A DNA stretch of 64,000 bases. It comes from Podocnemis expansa. Taxonomy: Eukaryota > Chordata > Testudines > Podocnemididae. The first letter of the stretch is position 1. Each line of letters starts with the position of its first letter. The notes beneath the pieces are model-generated. The model was given only the letters and a program-made list of their open reading frames with translations, did no database searches and had not been told where the DNA came from. A program made the position numbers and the translations under genes. Location of the stretch: NCBI GenBank assembly GCA_007922195.1, contig ML682005.1:33874167-33938166 (forward strand), given 5' to 3'. Shown here piece by piece: positions 1 to 12,700 of the stretch.

Positions 1-758
1 TTAGCTGTATGTAACTGGTACTACACAAGAACTTTTTGCTCCTCTCTCAAAATTATTCTGAGAGTTACACCCTTATAGGTGCACTTTTTTTCTCTTGGAC
101 AGCTACCATTTTCTTTATCTACAGTTTATTAGCTGACTTGTTCGGTGTCTATTGAGCATCCTTTATCACCAATAATTGTCTACCACTTCACCTTTCAAAG
201 AGAATTGTAAAACAAAGCCCTTTGGACACTGATCTGTTAGAAAATTCAAGGACTTGCCTTTATAAATATATAAATACCGAGTTAAAGGTTTCCTTTGACA
301 ACAGTAGTTCCACTGGCAGTATTATTAAATATGCTTTCAGAGTAAACATTCACTGGCAGGCAGTCCAAGTGCTAAACAACTAGTTTTTTTCTAAGCTTGA
401 TACAAAGGGAGTTTCATTTCTCAGTGAATTAAAAAGTTATCACCTACAGATGTTTTTATCCAAAACACATTCATTCCAGTTTTGTGGAAACATCGACTGT
501 CATGACAGCATTTATTTATTCTTATAATTACTAAAAGCCCCACACTAGTCACCTGTCCACACTTGTTTAGATTATGACACTAACCACTTAAGTTGAACCT
601 CTGTTACACTTGATGTTTTCTGAGACTCCATGTTCAGATCCCACAATTTAGGCCCCAGTTGACAGAAGATAAAAATAAATTGCATGCATAACTATCTTGG
701 TTTAAAAATAGCCCTTTTCCACACTACCACTGAGGAGTAGAAAGCTCTTGAATTCACT
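1..758. other. Unannotated AT-rich background
   Basis: No long open frame, RNA gene or recognisable repeat is visible. The stretch runs up to the left terminus of the palindromic element at 759. Confidence 0.5.
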
Positions 759-1271
759 GGGTATGTCCATACATCTCTTTTATTTCTAAATAACACTAGT
801 TATTTTGACATAAAATAGATTAGGTCCACACGACGTATTCTTATTTTGAAATGACGGGCTCCATCATTTCAAAATAAGAACCATCATTTCGAAATAGCTT
901 AAACCTCCTTTAATTGAAATGGCTGTTATTTTGAAATGATTATTTTGAAATAACACTGTTCGGACGTGTTATTTCGAAATAACCATTATTTTGAAATAAC
1001 ACTTTTGCCCTTCTCCTTCCCAGGATGCATTCCTTTTAGCCTATATTGGGTTGGGACATGGCCCAGGGAGGGGGCCATGTTGCCATACCTCCCATGGTAC
1101 CCCTCTCCTAAAGCCAAACAGCAAGTCTTGTGTTTGGACATGCTATTTCACTTTGAGCTTTTCCATTAATTCAAATTAACATTTTCTTAATTTGAATTAA
1201 CTTATTTTGAGATAAGGACTTTATTTTGAAATAACTTATTTCAAAATAATGATGTATGTGTGGACATAGCC
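759..1271. mobile_element. Palindromic MITE, Harbinger-like ends
   Basis: The left end reads GGGTATGTCCATACAT and the right end, reverse-complemented, reads GGCTATGTCCACACATAC, so the 513-bp unit has near-identical terminal inverted repeats. The interior is packed with TTATTTCGAAATAA-type palindromes on both sides of a short GC-rich core at about 1010-1140, which itself contains an inverted pair around GGACATGGCCC. The flanking triplets are ACT and ACA, so the target duplication is degraded. There is no transposase frame, so this is a non-autonomous element. Placement in PIF/Harbinger is inferred from the relative at 34962-36181, which has a clean TAA duplication. Confidence 0.75.
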
Positions 1272-1454
1272 ACACTGTTTACAGATTCTGGAGATAGCAA
1301 AGGGTTTAATACCTTTACCAGCATTAGGGTCTTTTTTTTATTTTTCAAAGCTGTTTCTGAGTTATTCTAGCAAGAAGCAAAAATATTATTTCTATGGGCC
1401 TGTCCATCATCTTTGGATACAGCATAATGCCTGGTATAGAACAAAACGTGGCAT

Positions 1455-1690
1455 TTACATAGTGTCTGTCATCTGAGGCTCTTAAAGAACGTCATTATTT
1501 TTTAGTGATGTGTTTAAACTTCAAAAATCCTTTTGAAGCAAGCATTCATACGTTACTTTATATTTTGGCAAATTGAGGCACAGAAAGGTTAAGGATAGCT
1601 CTAAAGATTACACACTAACTCAGTAGTGGACAAGAACCCATGAATACTGCCTACCAGCCATGTGCGCTAATTACACAAGAGTGCAGAGGC
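1455..1690 (-). repeat. MIR/CORE-SINE-like remnant
   Basis: Read on the minus strand, this shows a diverged MIR-type order. A degraded coding-like middle with GAACCCATG and CTCAGTAGTGG at 1618-1645 is followed by GAGGCACAGAAAGGTTAAG at 1575-1593 (as read on the plus strand), and then by a GGCATTTACATAGTG tail near 1452. These correspond to the conserved core and 3' part of the family. It is old and contains no frame. Confidence 0.6.
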
Positions 1691-4600
1691 TACTCAAATG
1701 AGACACATTGACCAAGAATATATATCGTTCTTTAGCGACCTGAAACCTCAGGAATGACTGTATAATAAATGTTGGCAACTGTTGACTTGTTAAAGGAAAC
1801 ATAGCAACAAATCAATACATGAAGTTAAAGAAGCTGCTTTGTATTCTAATTGGTGGACAACAGTCAAAAGGAGATTATATATTTCTTTAGAATTCAAGGG
1901 GATAGCCTCAAGTCTCTCTTTCCATAAAGAGGTTGCAGAGACAGATTATTTTTATTTTAATATTCACATTTCTGCTGAACTGCCTATCTCATTAATGAGG
2001 GAGGGGATCAGGTTACATACTCACATGTCAAGTAGATGTTTTATTAACCACATAAAGGTGGAGTGGGAAGCCCCAGTTAGTGCATCTGATTGATTTGTAG
2101 TCTAAAGTAATGTCATTTTCCTGTTGAGAGTTCTGTGCCTATCAAAGAGGTCAACATGAGATTTGGGAATCCACATGTTTTCTTTAGCACTGAACAGACA
2201 TAGGGAACATGTCTGCCTGTCAGTCTCACCCATATTTGATAAGAATTACATCTAGTGACATGATGAGTACTGGTAATTTCACAGATCGCTCCGTATAAGA
2301 GACATTTTAATATTTTACAGACTTTTGTAATATCCTTTAAAATTAGGGTATTTTTTCCTCAAATATCATGTGGACTACCCTGTAGCTTGAGTGATTGGTA
2401 TTCATATTTGATTAAAGGAACTCTCAATGTTTTTTGTTCACCTGATTGAGAGACAGAATTTCCATCTATGCTGTGCCACCCAAAGAGGCCTAGCAGCAGA
2501 ATTTAGGTTCAGTTGGCTGCAGAGTACAGTGGCCCTTTGAAGATAGGGAAAAATATTTTAATGCTCATTGATACTGTTGTAGAGAGGCTATCTGCTGGTT
2601 TGACTACAGGAAGAGAGGAACACAGTGGTGCTAAATTCTGCTCACTTGAGGTGTCAAACATCAGACTGAGCAGATGCTCAAAATATGTGGCCTCTATTAT
2701 GCTCCACTGTTTTGAATTTCACCTCAGTGAGGTTTGGATATATGAATCCTTTGGCAAGCCAGGGCACAGGGTAGGTACAACAGAGGTTTGCCTAACACCC
2801 CCTTGTTCCACAATCATTACAATACCAGAATGTATGCTTTGTATTTCTAAATCTCAAGGTCACCAACAAGGGCTTAGGATGTTAATTACCTAAACGTTCA
2901 GTACTCTCTCTTCCTGTATCTGTAGAAAACCTCTGGCAAAGGGGCAATGGCAGTCAGTGGACTGAAGAAAGAAGTTACCTGGTCCGACTCCTACCACCTG
3001 GGCAGACCTTGTCCACAGTGCTCTAGAGGAATGCTAGAGATATCCTACTGGGCTCAGAGGATTTACTTTACATTGGTGGCTCTAGGCTGCATCCTAGGTT
3101 TCGTCTTTTCTGTTATGTCTTTTTGTATGTGCAGGTCAGATGGAGGGACGGAAACATCCTTCACCCAAATACCATACACTCTCAGATCCAAAACAAGAGT
3201 CTATTTACAATGCCTTACAGGATCACAATCCTTCCTCTTTTTTCTTATTTGCTTTCACCAAAGTGAAATATAGTTTGCAATGCTAATATTTAAATTATCG
3301 CTATTAGACATTTGAGGGCTGTCCTATTCCAGGAGGTGATCAAGTGCGGAAATTTTTCCCATAGTAATGGTTGAAATTTGTAAGGTGGTTGGCATCTCTC
3401 TTGTCATGGTGAAGCAGGCTCCAGCCCTTACTGAAAACATTTGACTCATTCCAAAAAAAAAAAAAAAAAAAAAAAAGATCAGAAGAGTTGGCAACACTGT
3501 GCTTCTCAGAGCTGATGTTTCAGGTTGTCTGTAAATACAGGCAGGAATCATTGGCTCAGTTTCCATTCAGTTCAAGTTTTCAATCACGAGACTTAGAGAC
3601 TCACTTTTCTTTTTACATGAAAGCTGACATTCTGGAAAACATACAGACAGCCTCCCCCTCTCCCAAATACCAAGCCACATCTATTCCATTGCAAACTCCG
3701 GCTATTGCTAAATGCTGATATTATAAATAGTGAACACAGGCATCCTGAACTTGGCCAGAAAATACTTAAACGTAACCTACAATCATCATTCACCAGATTC
3801 CAGAATGTCCAGTATGAATGCTTACTTTCCCATTAGCATTCCACTTTTAGAACAGGTGTGAATTGACTACCATGTATAGTAAGGGCCAAATTCTGATGTT
3901 GTGTATCCTTGCATAGTCTCAATGATGACAGTAAAATTAAATTTCTTAACTACTCTCACTAAGACATTAAAACACACAGAAGAAATTAGAATTTTTGTTT
4001 GATTAAAAAGTACCGTTTGTTAAAGATAACTGGAGGAGAATAAAAATAGGATTCCTGTGCTCCAAAATTCACATATGGAATTATTTTTATTCATACACTA
4101 AAAGTAAAAATGCTATATATCAATACTTTCAAATGATTTGACCAGACAAGTTGATTTGAGATGTACATAAATTACAGAGGCAAAGGAATGCACATACTTT
4201 TGAAATTACAAAGTGATTGGTTAACTCTCGAATCCTCTTCAATTTCTTTCTACATCTTTCATATAGTAATAGAGTAATATTATTCTAGTGAATAGTAAAG
4301 CAGTGCATCTCTACCTTCTATAACATGTATATTCTTCAATTCTGAAATAAAAGAAAACGAATAAGTAATTCTTCTGAAATGTGAACACTCCTTTAACTGC
4401 TCTATAAAATATGTATTTTGTTGACAATACGTGTTACTTACACATCATCCAAAATCTGTACTAGCAGATGACACCTAAGCTTATATAAGTCTGTAAATGA
4501 CCTTACCACAAAGTGAGTGCACCTTTGAAATATATACATTAGATACTTATGAAGTTAAAATGTCTTTCTGTTCCATTCACTACATAGTCTTTTACTCTCC

Positions 4601-5044
4601 AGCTGGAGAGCTGTAGTGGTCCTTTATTACCAGTATTTCCAAAGGAATAGAACGCTTTACAAGAACTATAATAGCAGTCCCAAAGAACATAAACAAAAGT
4701 ACTCACCCACCTTAGAATAACATATCCTTAAACCAGGGCCTTTGTCAGGTAATTTAGCACAATACTGTTACTATTTCCACAGAGTTCAAGGTTGTGCTTC
4801 TCATGACATCCTTTCTATTGTCTAACTCACTCACACACTCATAAATCAATGTGGAGTTGTACTAGTTATTGCTAAACAATAACTACTGCAACTGACCAAA
4901 AATAGTTGGTTCGTGGGTGGTCTTAATTTTCAAATGGATCTTGTTAATAGGAATGAATTCTATTTCAAGAGTGAAGTTTAATGTAAAGCAGTTTTACATT
5001 ATGGTAACGTAGTGTGAAAAAAATAAAATAGAAAAGAAGCCACG
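1691..5044. other. Unannotated AT-rich background with poly-A
   Basis: There are several short open frames of 67-126 codons at 1839-2093, 2513-2893 and 2947-3273, but no domain, codon bias or splice context supports any of them. A pure A run lies at 3453-3476. I cannot assign anything else. Confidence 0.4.
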
Positions 5045-5300
5045 TTGCTCCTTAAAAACAACAAAAGTGCTTTGCCATCTTAAAGACTAACTAATTTTTT
5101 CATGCATGAGCTTTCATGGGCTGCAACCCACTTTGTCAGATCCATCTCACATCAGCTGCAGACCAAGAAAGCTTATGTCAGAACTTTGTTACTCTTTAAG
5201 GTGTCACAGGGATGTTAAGTTGCCACAGTCATTAAGATGCCACTGGTGCCACTGGACTTTTGTTGTTTTTCCTATATATAGTTTAACATGGCTATCCCTC
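5045..5300. repeat. Family A palindromic interspersed repeat, copy 1
   Basis: The left half carries TTAAAGACTAACTAATTTTT followed by CATGAGCTTTCATGGGCTG and CCCACTTTGTCAGATCCATC. The right half carries the complement-type AAGAAAGCTTATG and CTCTTTAAGGTGTCACAGG. The same module appears at 42005-42232 and 48850-48985. The mirrored order of the cassettes (CCTGTGGCAC..TTAAAGACTAAC then GTTAATCTTTAAGTGCCACAGG, best seen in copy 2) shows that the unit is an inverted repeat. It has no coding content. The family name cannot be settled from sequence alone. Confidence 0.6.
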
Positions 5301-5589
5301 TGGAACTTACTGTTCCTTAAAGGAATCAAAACTATCTTGAAAGCTTCTTGCATTCATATTTAAAATTAAAAATTGACAGAAATAAAGCATGATATAAAGC
5401 GAAAAAAAAAAAGATATCTGATGATTTGGCAGGTATAGTCTGACACAGTGTGTGCCACAGGAAATTTAAGTATGTATATAAAATCCAAAAATAATCTAAA
5501 TATTTTATCAGCTCTTAAGTGACAAAAATGCATGTTTAGTTTTGTTACATTTTATAGATGTGATTAGCTGTAACCCATCAAAACTGATG

Positions 5590-6130
5590 GCAGAAAATCA
5601 TTGACCCTGCTAGGGATGGCCCTGTGCATGAGGGCCAGGACAGCAGACTCTGAGGGGCATCCTGGGAAAGGGGCACAGTTGTGGGTGGCTCTATTGGAGC
5701 TGCCTCTCAGGGTGGCAGCGTCCATCTCCCAGGGACCCAGCAGTGCTGGGGGGAGTCCCTCCGCCATGCACTGAGCCAGGGAGAAGCGGGAACACTCCCA
5801 ATGTGAGCCCTGCTTACCTTGTCCCACTTCCCTCCCACCTCTGGCCCTGAGCGCAGTGACCCCAGCACTTGTTCCCTGCCCCCTAGAGGCTGCTCCCCAA
5901 CCCCCCAAATCTCCCTGCTGCCTGCCTGGGGCTGTTATCCGACCCCACCAAATCCAACTGCCTCATGCGGGGCTGCTCCCTGACCCCCCAAATCCCCCTA
6001 CCTGCACAGCACAGCAGGAGCCAGCACTTTTCCAAGTAGGGCAGGCTCCCCTCCAGTCTCCCGGTAGCGCTGCCTGCACTGCGCATGTTCACGGGAGCCG
6101 GGACATTTCACATCACACATGCACATAGCA
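5590..6130. repeat. GC-rich island, probable repeat interior
   Basis: Base composition changes abruptly from AT-rich flanks to C-rich sequence containing CCCCCCAAATC-type repeats (CCAACCCCCCAAATCTCCC near 5896, CTGACCCCCCAAATCCCCC near 5980). Open frames exist on both strands but they mirror each other and reflect low stop density. It resembles the GC-rich interiors of the elements at 6933-7650 and 34962-36181. Its terminal repeats were not located. Confidence 0.4.
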
Positions 6131-6932
6131 AATTAGGACAGGAGATTACATTTTCCTGTTAAAAGCTGCAGTACTCTACAGTATCTAGAAGCTCTCTTCA
6201 AGCAAGGGATACAAGGATACAAGTTAATTTAACACAAGACAAAAACGTAAGGCAATTCAGAAAAGGTACAATGAGGTTAATTTACTGGCTATTTACTCAA
6301 GGATGGGTTGGACGGTTCCACACTCAGACATGACCACCACAGGTTTAGCTGACACAAGGGATTACAGGGGAGTGCCAGAGATTAAAACTTGAGCTTCTAT
6401 ATTTTAAGATCAGGAGCCAAGCTCTATTGCTGGGAGGGGCAACACTCATGTCCTCTGTGGATTAGACACAAAAGAGGCTAGATTGTGTACGCCGACCACC
6501 AGTGGTTTCTACAAATATATGTAAAGAATGGCATCAGGAGGCTGGAGAGTGGAATGTCAGTTGGGTATTACTATCTGCAGTATCACCTGCTGCAAAGATA
6601 TTCTTAACAATCTCATCTCTAAAAGGAACACCACCATAGATAAATCAGTGCTCATAGTATTCAAAAATGACAGTTGATGACCTTTTCTATTGCCCTCATG
6701 TCTATGCAAGAGTGTGAGAGTTACTCAAGGCTGACTCAACACTCTGTATACTTGGTGAGCATGGGTCAATTGAGTAGCTAATTTGTTTAGAACTGGATGA
6801 TTAACCAATTAACAAGGTTTTTCCAGCTCAACAGCTGAGGACAGTTAAAGGAGAGATTGGAAGAGGAAGGACATAGAGAAAGGAGAGCTATAAGGAAGGG
6901 GCCAGAGAAGCTCAGGATTTCAGAGGGATAAT
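6131..6932. other. Unannotated background
   Basis: Mixed-composition sequence with no open frame of note and no repeat that I recognise. Confidence 0.4.
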
Positions 6933-7650
6933 CAGGGTTGGATCAAGGCAGACACTTTAGGTGCGGCAGCCCTGGGTCATAGGCTAAAGGGGGGCTACCA
7001 CCCTGCAAAGCTCTGGCCCCACTGAACCAGCACAGCTCTGGCTGGGCCTGTCAAATGCTGGGAGGAGCCTGGCCAATACTGGGGGGTGAGGCCTGGGGCC
7101 AAAGACCAAAGTCTGTGGTGCTCCCACTCCACTCCTGGGTTGGCTGGTCTGCTCCAGGTGACAGGGTGCACTGGCATGCTGCTGCACTTCAGGGGTGGGG
7201 GCTGGCTGGTGCAAGGTTGTGCCTTCTGATGGCAGCATTCTCAGAGGAGGAGCACTGTTGGGCCACCCTGCCAGGGGCCCCGTGGCTCAGGCTGGCCTGG
7301 CTGGTCCCCTGGGGTCCCCGGTGCAGCAGCCTGACAGTGCTCCTGGCTCTGGAACAATGCTGCTGGAGGCCACACTGCATGCCAGTCGGTGCTGCCTTTG
7401 GGGCACCCTCGATCTGCTGGGGCAGACCAGCCAGCCCAGGGATGGAGCGGGAATGCCATGGACCACAGCCTCTGGTCCCAGGGCCTCAGCCCTCCCCCCC
7501 CCCAGTGCTGAGCAACAGCCCCAAGCCTGCAGCCCCGCTGACCCTCCCACACTGAGAGCCACCCCATCTGCAGGTGGGGCACCATCACTGTCAGGTGGGA
7601 TCCAAAAGAGTTGGCAGCTCAGGGCCACCAGGGGCCTTAATTCAGCCCTG
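6933..7650. mobile_element. Palindromic non-autonomous transposon with CAGGG ends
   Basis: The left end is CAGGGTTGGATCAAGGCAG. The right end, reverse-complemented, is CAGGGCTGAATTAAGGCCCC, which pairs over about 19 bp with few mismatches. The interior is a large imperfect palindrome: CTGGGTTGGCTGGTCTGCTC at 7134-7153 matches the complement of the segment at about 7424-7445, and the match extends outwards on both sides. Open frames up to 173 codons occur on both strands and are shadows of the GC-rich palindrome. CAGGG ends suggest hAT, but the flanking octamers do not match, so the superfamily is an inference. Confidence 0.6.
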
Positions 7651-9159
7651 GAGGTGGGAGTTCCTGAATTCCATTATTTTTTTAAAATTTACAAAATTAA
7701 TTTAACTGCAAATTAAAAACAAAAAAACCCTATTTTTTTAAGAGCTCTGAACGTAACTGATTAGATCTGTGTTTGCCATCACCTTGCTCACTCTACCTGT
7801 ATGGTATATTTATTCTTTCAGTCTTCTGGCTGTCTTTACCTTTTTAGACTTCACACTCCAGACAGGTCTGTGTTACCTCTGAGGTCAAAAAGTGTCTCTA
7901 AACATAAACAGCATAACAATAGCCGTTCTACACTATCTCAACACACCTCTTCTGCCATCTACAGAAATTGTTTTAGGCAGGGCCAGTTGCACCAGCTCTT
8001 CTGAAGTATACTTGATCCTTACCTATACAAGACACCGTGTTAACTTCCAAAGATTAAGTGTTGGTACTGAAGTTTTCTATGTTGGATGCTAATGTTAACC
8101 TGAATATGTTGGGGAAGGAGGGAATCAACACAAATGTAGTGATTTGCAAGAACAATGTTAGAGAAAAATACATTCTGTTCATGTGAAATAATTGTGGCAG
8201 TCATTCTTTAAGAAGCTCCAGTGACCTCCTGCTTTGGAGCAGAGATTTGAAATTTGGCAGATGTCAGCATTCAGTGTCATGGATGTGCCTTTTGCCACCC
8301 ATGTGGAAATCCACTTATAAGCCTTTAAAATTCTAGTTTAAATATGTCAAGTAGAAACTTGCTGGTGTTTCAGAACCAAATCCCCTGAAGATTCCAGCTG
8401 CGCTATGTGATTCAGACTAGGGCTTCAAGGTACTGAGCAGGACTTTCCCTGAATTTCAGCCCTGGTGTGTTGTGTGGTGATTTCAAGATATCTGTCTTTC
8501 CTGTGGTCTCAGGCCCAAGGAGCTCAGAGAAGGAAGCTACTCATTCAAATACAGAGAAGGCAAGAGATGGGCATGGGCATATGGAGGAGTAATTTGCTAC
8601 AAGGAGCCGATGTGACACGAATACTGGAATAGAAAAATGATGGATGATTAGAGGAAATCTAATTATCTGTTAGATCTAGTGGAGTAGAGAGGAGACTGGA
8701 ACTGAACTGGCATGGAGACTGGCTGTGGAATCCAAACAGCAGACAGTGGGAGCCATGAGTATGTGTTAATAATAAGATCACACTACTTTTTCCACATGCA
8801 TCTGAACAAGGTGGGCGTATTAAGGTTGCATGGGCAAGCTTACTTCTGACATTTCTTAAGTTTTGAGTGCTTGATTTTGCAACCTTAATAATGTACTTTT
8901 AACTTGACGTGCTATATATACAAATATATTACACACACACACAAACATAGAGGAATCTAGCAAGACATGATCCCAAAGTATAACATCTGTTCCAAGCCCG
9001 ACTCATCCTTTCCTCACTTTGGGAAATTTTGGATCCAGATTAAAACATCATTACTCAGGCCCATTTATTCTAATTTAATTAAAAGGAAAGACAAACACCG
9101 CCATCTTCTTCCTCCTAGCAGATCCTAGGAGGAAAAATGGATTGAGCTTGGATCCTAGC
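7651..9159. other. Unannotated background
   Basis: No gene is visible. A moderately GC-balanced block at about 8190-8480 lacks stops in no consistent frame. A short (AC)n tract lies at about 8931-8943. Confidence 0.4.
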
Positions 9160-9790
9160 TAGCACTGCTTTTGCGCTCTGTAGTCACATACATATAATGT
9201 GTAGTAAACTTCAAAGAAAGCAACACTGGGTGAAAGATTTGCACAGGGGAGGCTCAAGGGACTACACAGCCTGGGCAAAGTAAGGATGCACCCCCACATG
9301 CCATGTGTAGGGCTCCATCCTTCCCTTTTGTCATCCCCCCACCTCACTAAGGCCACCAGCCCCCTAACAGGCCCTCCCACTGGATACCAACACTGCCACT
9401 GGACTTTGCCAGGGTTAGGCTCATCTGGGGCTTTGGCAGGTACCCAGTCTGCCACCCCCTGCAACCGGGGTCACTGTCCTCTCAGGTCCTCTGTATCCTA
9501 AGTGCCCCCTTCCACCACTGGGGCTACCTCTACGGCCACTGGAACCCCTGGCAGCCTCCCAGCTGGGCCTTGATGAGGCCTCCCAGCTCCCCCACCAGGG
9601 CCACCACTAGGTCCCTGGTACCCCCAGCGGGCTTTGTCAAGGCCACCACTAGGCTCCTGGCATCCCTGCCACATGCCCCGCCCACTCCACCACAGGCTCC
9701 CTGGCCCCCATAGAGGTGGCACAGAAGCGATGCACAGGCCCTCCCCCCTGCAGGACCCTAGGCAGCTGTCCACACTGTCCACCCACTAAA
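9160..9790. repeat. GC-rich island with degenerate tandem units
   Basis: This C-rich segment has recurring cassettes such as GGCCACCACTAGG (9599 and 9642), TCCCTGGTACCCCC and CTCCTGGCATCCCTG, spaced by roughly 43-50 bp. The frames at 9159-9464, 9286-9501 and 9498-9782 overlap on opposite strands and encode low-complexity Pro/Gly-rich strings, so they are not genes. The block is probably a minisatellite or the interior of a palindromic element. Confidence 0.45.
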
Positions 9791-12700
9791 GCCACCTAGG
9801 CACATGCAAATATTAAATGAGGAACTAAATGCAAGTAAGAGATTTGATCTGTTTCAAAATTAATAAATAGATTATTGTGACTGGCTGAGCAACTCTTTCT
9901 AGAACTTATTCAAGCCAAATAATTGTGCCAATAATGGGTGGATATATGTGTGTAGTAAGATTCTCAAATTTCATGAAAGCTAGTGGAATGTTACTGATAT
10001 TATTTTTGGGTTGCTCTTACATTACAACTGGAATAGATAACATTTACATGGTTAATACACTTGTAACATATTATTCATCAAAGAAATCTTGTGGAATGCT
10101 AAAGGACTTGAGGCCTTTAACAGAAAGTGCTAAAAGCAAGTGGCCATTATGTATATGATAGGAGATTAAATGCCTAAGTGCATTTCTCACACATCATCAT
10201 CAAAAGGGAAAACCCACATGGATAGAATGACTGCCAGCTTGTCGTACGTGAGAAGATGTAAATACAGATTCAAAGAAAGATTATGTGTCACTGCTATTTT
10301 TGGATTCTAATAGGGCAGAATAGTTGAATGAAATGATGAATATCCCCCGAGTTATTCTGCATAGCTTTAAAAGATTTATTGGAAATTATCAGATTACTAC
10401 AGCTCTGCTACCTTTGGGAATTATAGAAGTAAATTACCTGTACATATGTTTTACCTTTATTAACCTCTCAAACATTATTTCCCCTTCTTAATAAGCTAAA
10501 ATTAGTGTATTATAGAATTGCCTATCAGCATTGCCTTTGGTGTAATATCTAGAGTACCAACTGATCTGGGCTAAGTGATTGGTGTCTTGAGACTGGCAAA
10601 AATCTGACATGGTGTGATTTTTGGTTTTGATAACCTTTTAACATCCATTCAGTTTGTCTAAGTGGCAAAATAGGGTGGAGAGTCTAAAGAGATGGTCTGC
10701 AACTCCATGGTTAGACTACTATAGTGATCCAAATTCACATTTGTTACTGGTTTGGTGAACTCCAGTGAGAGAACATACTAGTTTGAGGTGTCTACCCTTG
10801 TGTTGTGACACTCTGCCTGGAGACAGTCACAATTGTGAGCCACTCCGAATAGCATGCCAATTGTTTTCTACCCCTGAAACTTGTGTCTCCAAAATACCAT
10901 TTTGGAAACTTTTGGTCCATTTGTTAACACAAAATGGTACTAAACAAAAAAATAAAGTAAAAAACAAATGGAAAAAAAAACAGCTCTCTCTAGATTTTTG
11001 GGCAGTTCATGAGCGGCAATCACAGAGTATGTATGACACTTCTAAAACAGCTACATATATCATTGCATGAAGTAAATAACACAATTGGTGGTCTTCATTT
11101 TTTTTATAAAGGCTATTCTACCTTCATCTCTAAAATTGGCTTTCAAGTAATTACAGCAGCAGCTGCAAAATTGAATTATGGTACTGTAGGGCTTTTCTAC
11201 TACAAAGGAAGTTTCATTTTCAGATTGTCCTCTCATGACCACTTACTGTATAAACAATTACATCGGAATTCAAGGGTGGCATCAAAGAACCCACTATCTT
11301 TGAAGAAAGAGCACAAACTGCTTCAATATGTTTAACAGATCACTTATGCAGCACTTATGTTTCCAAGGACTATACAACAGGGTAATAAATGAATGCAACT
11401 CCCTATATTCATACAGATCTTTTCAGTCATTTCCAGTTCTAACTTGAAGCAAAAATCTCTATATTTGACCTTCATGTTCCTGAGAAGCTGAAGAGTGCTA
11501 TACGGCAACTAGTGGCCAGATACTAGAACAAATTGAAACAAGTTAGCGACATCCCTCTACCAGTGACTGGATTCATTTTGTGTGCATTCTGCTTACAGCT
11601 AATTATAAAACTGGAAGCAGTAACCTTGTTGTCCATAAGCAGAAGGTGAGTCAAAAAGAAGTTTCCTTCTGATTAAGCTAGCAGAAGCTGTGCTAACCAA
11701 CTTGTCTTTGTTGAAAGTCACTCTCTACCTATATCTTTTAGGAACTGCAAGCAGGAGACAGTGCCATCATCACTACAGATTGTTGCATCTATCAGCTGCT
11801 AAGCAAAGAGTAAAGTAGATATAACAAGCATCCCCAAGCACACTAGGTGCATACTCTATATTTGATAAACAGTTTAGAAACCAGTTACAGTCCTTCAGTT
11901 TTGAAGCCAGCAGCCTCAAGCAGGTGAGTGATGAGGTGCCCTAGTGCTGGTCAAATCAGCAGGATCTATGCTTGTCTAAGATTCAGGCCAGTTTTTGCAT
12001 ATCTCCCCATTTTGGAAATAATCACCCTGTTTTACATTGGCTTGGTCTTCTTTGCCAAATGAATATGAAAAACTGCTCAATTTTGATTCAGTAAATATTT
12101 ACACTAAGTAGCTACAAAGTGTAAGGCAGTGAAGAATCAGGACTAAAAAAATATATCCCCACAGAAATAATTTAGCCACACAGTCAACAATAGAGAAATT
12201 TCTCTTCTACTGCAGGAGTGTGTAAAAACAAAATCAAATGCTTATGCCAATCCTGGAAATATCATTTGTTAGTGTTTATGCTACATTTTGGAGAGTAATA
12301 ACTCACACTTAAGCAACAACATCTTTAATCTAGGAGAATCCAAAGGCATGGAAGAAATTTAGGATGGTGACTTGAATACTACAGAATTCAAAGACCACTC
12401 TGTAATATCCTCACTGACAGGCATCCACTTCATAGTGATATAGGACAAATGTTTAAACACAAAACGTTTTGGAACGAGGGAAAAAATGTTTTGTCTAACT
12501 GAACCTATAGAGAAAATTCAAAGTGGCAGAAAGTAATTATCCAAGCTGGAGATGCCTAGACTAATTCCCAGTTCTAAAATAGAATCTGCAAATGTAGTGA
12601 GGACAGAAGGTTGGATTTTTTTAAAACCAATATAGATGTTGTGCACTATTGGAGTAAGACCAAAATCACAGACTATATCTGGGCAAGGAATGATAGAGGC

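Noticed and set aside
2947..3273. 108-codon frame with two hydrophobic stretches that could look like a membrane protein exon
   Set aside because: No known domain, no splice signals that I could trust, no nearby coding exons, and length within chance for this composition.
7055..7716. 166- and 173-codon plus frames and 113/115-codon minus frames
   Set aside because: They lie in a palindromic GC-rich transposon interior and have low-complexity peptides without domain signatures.
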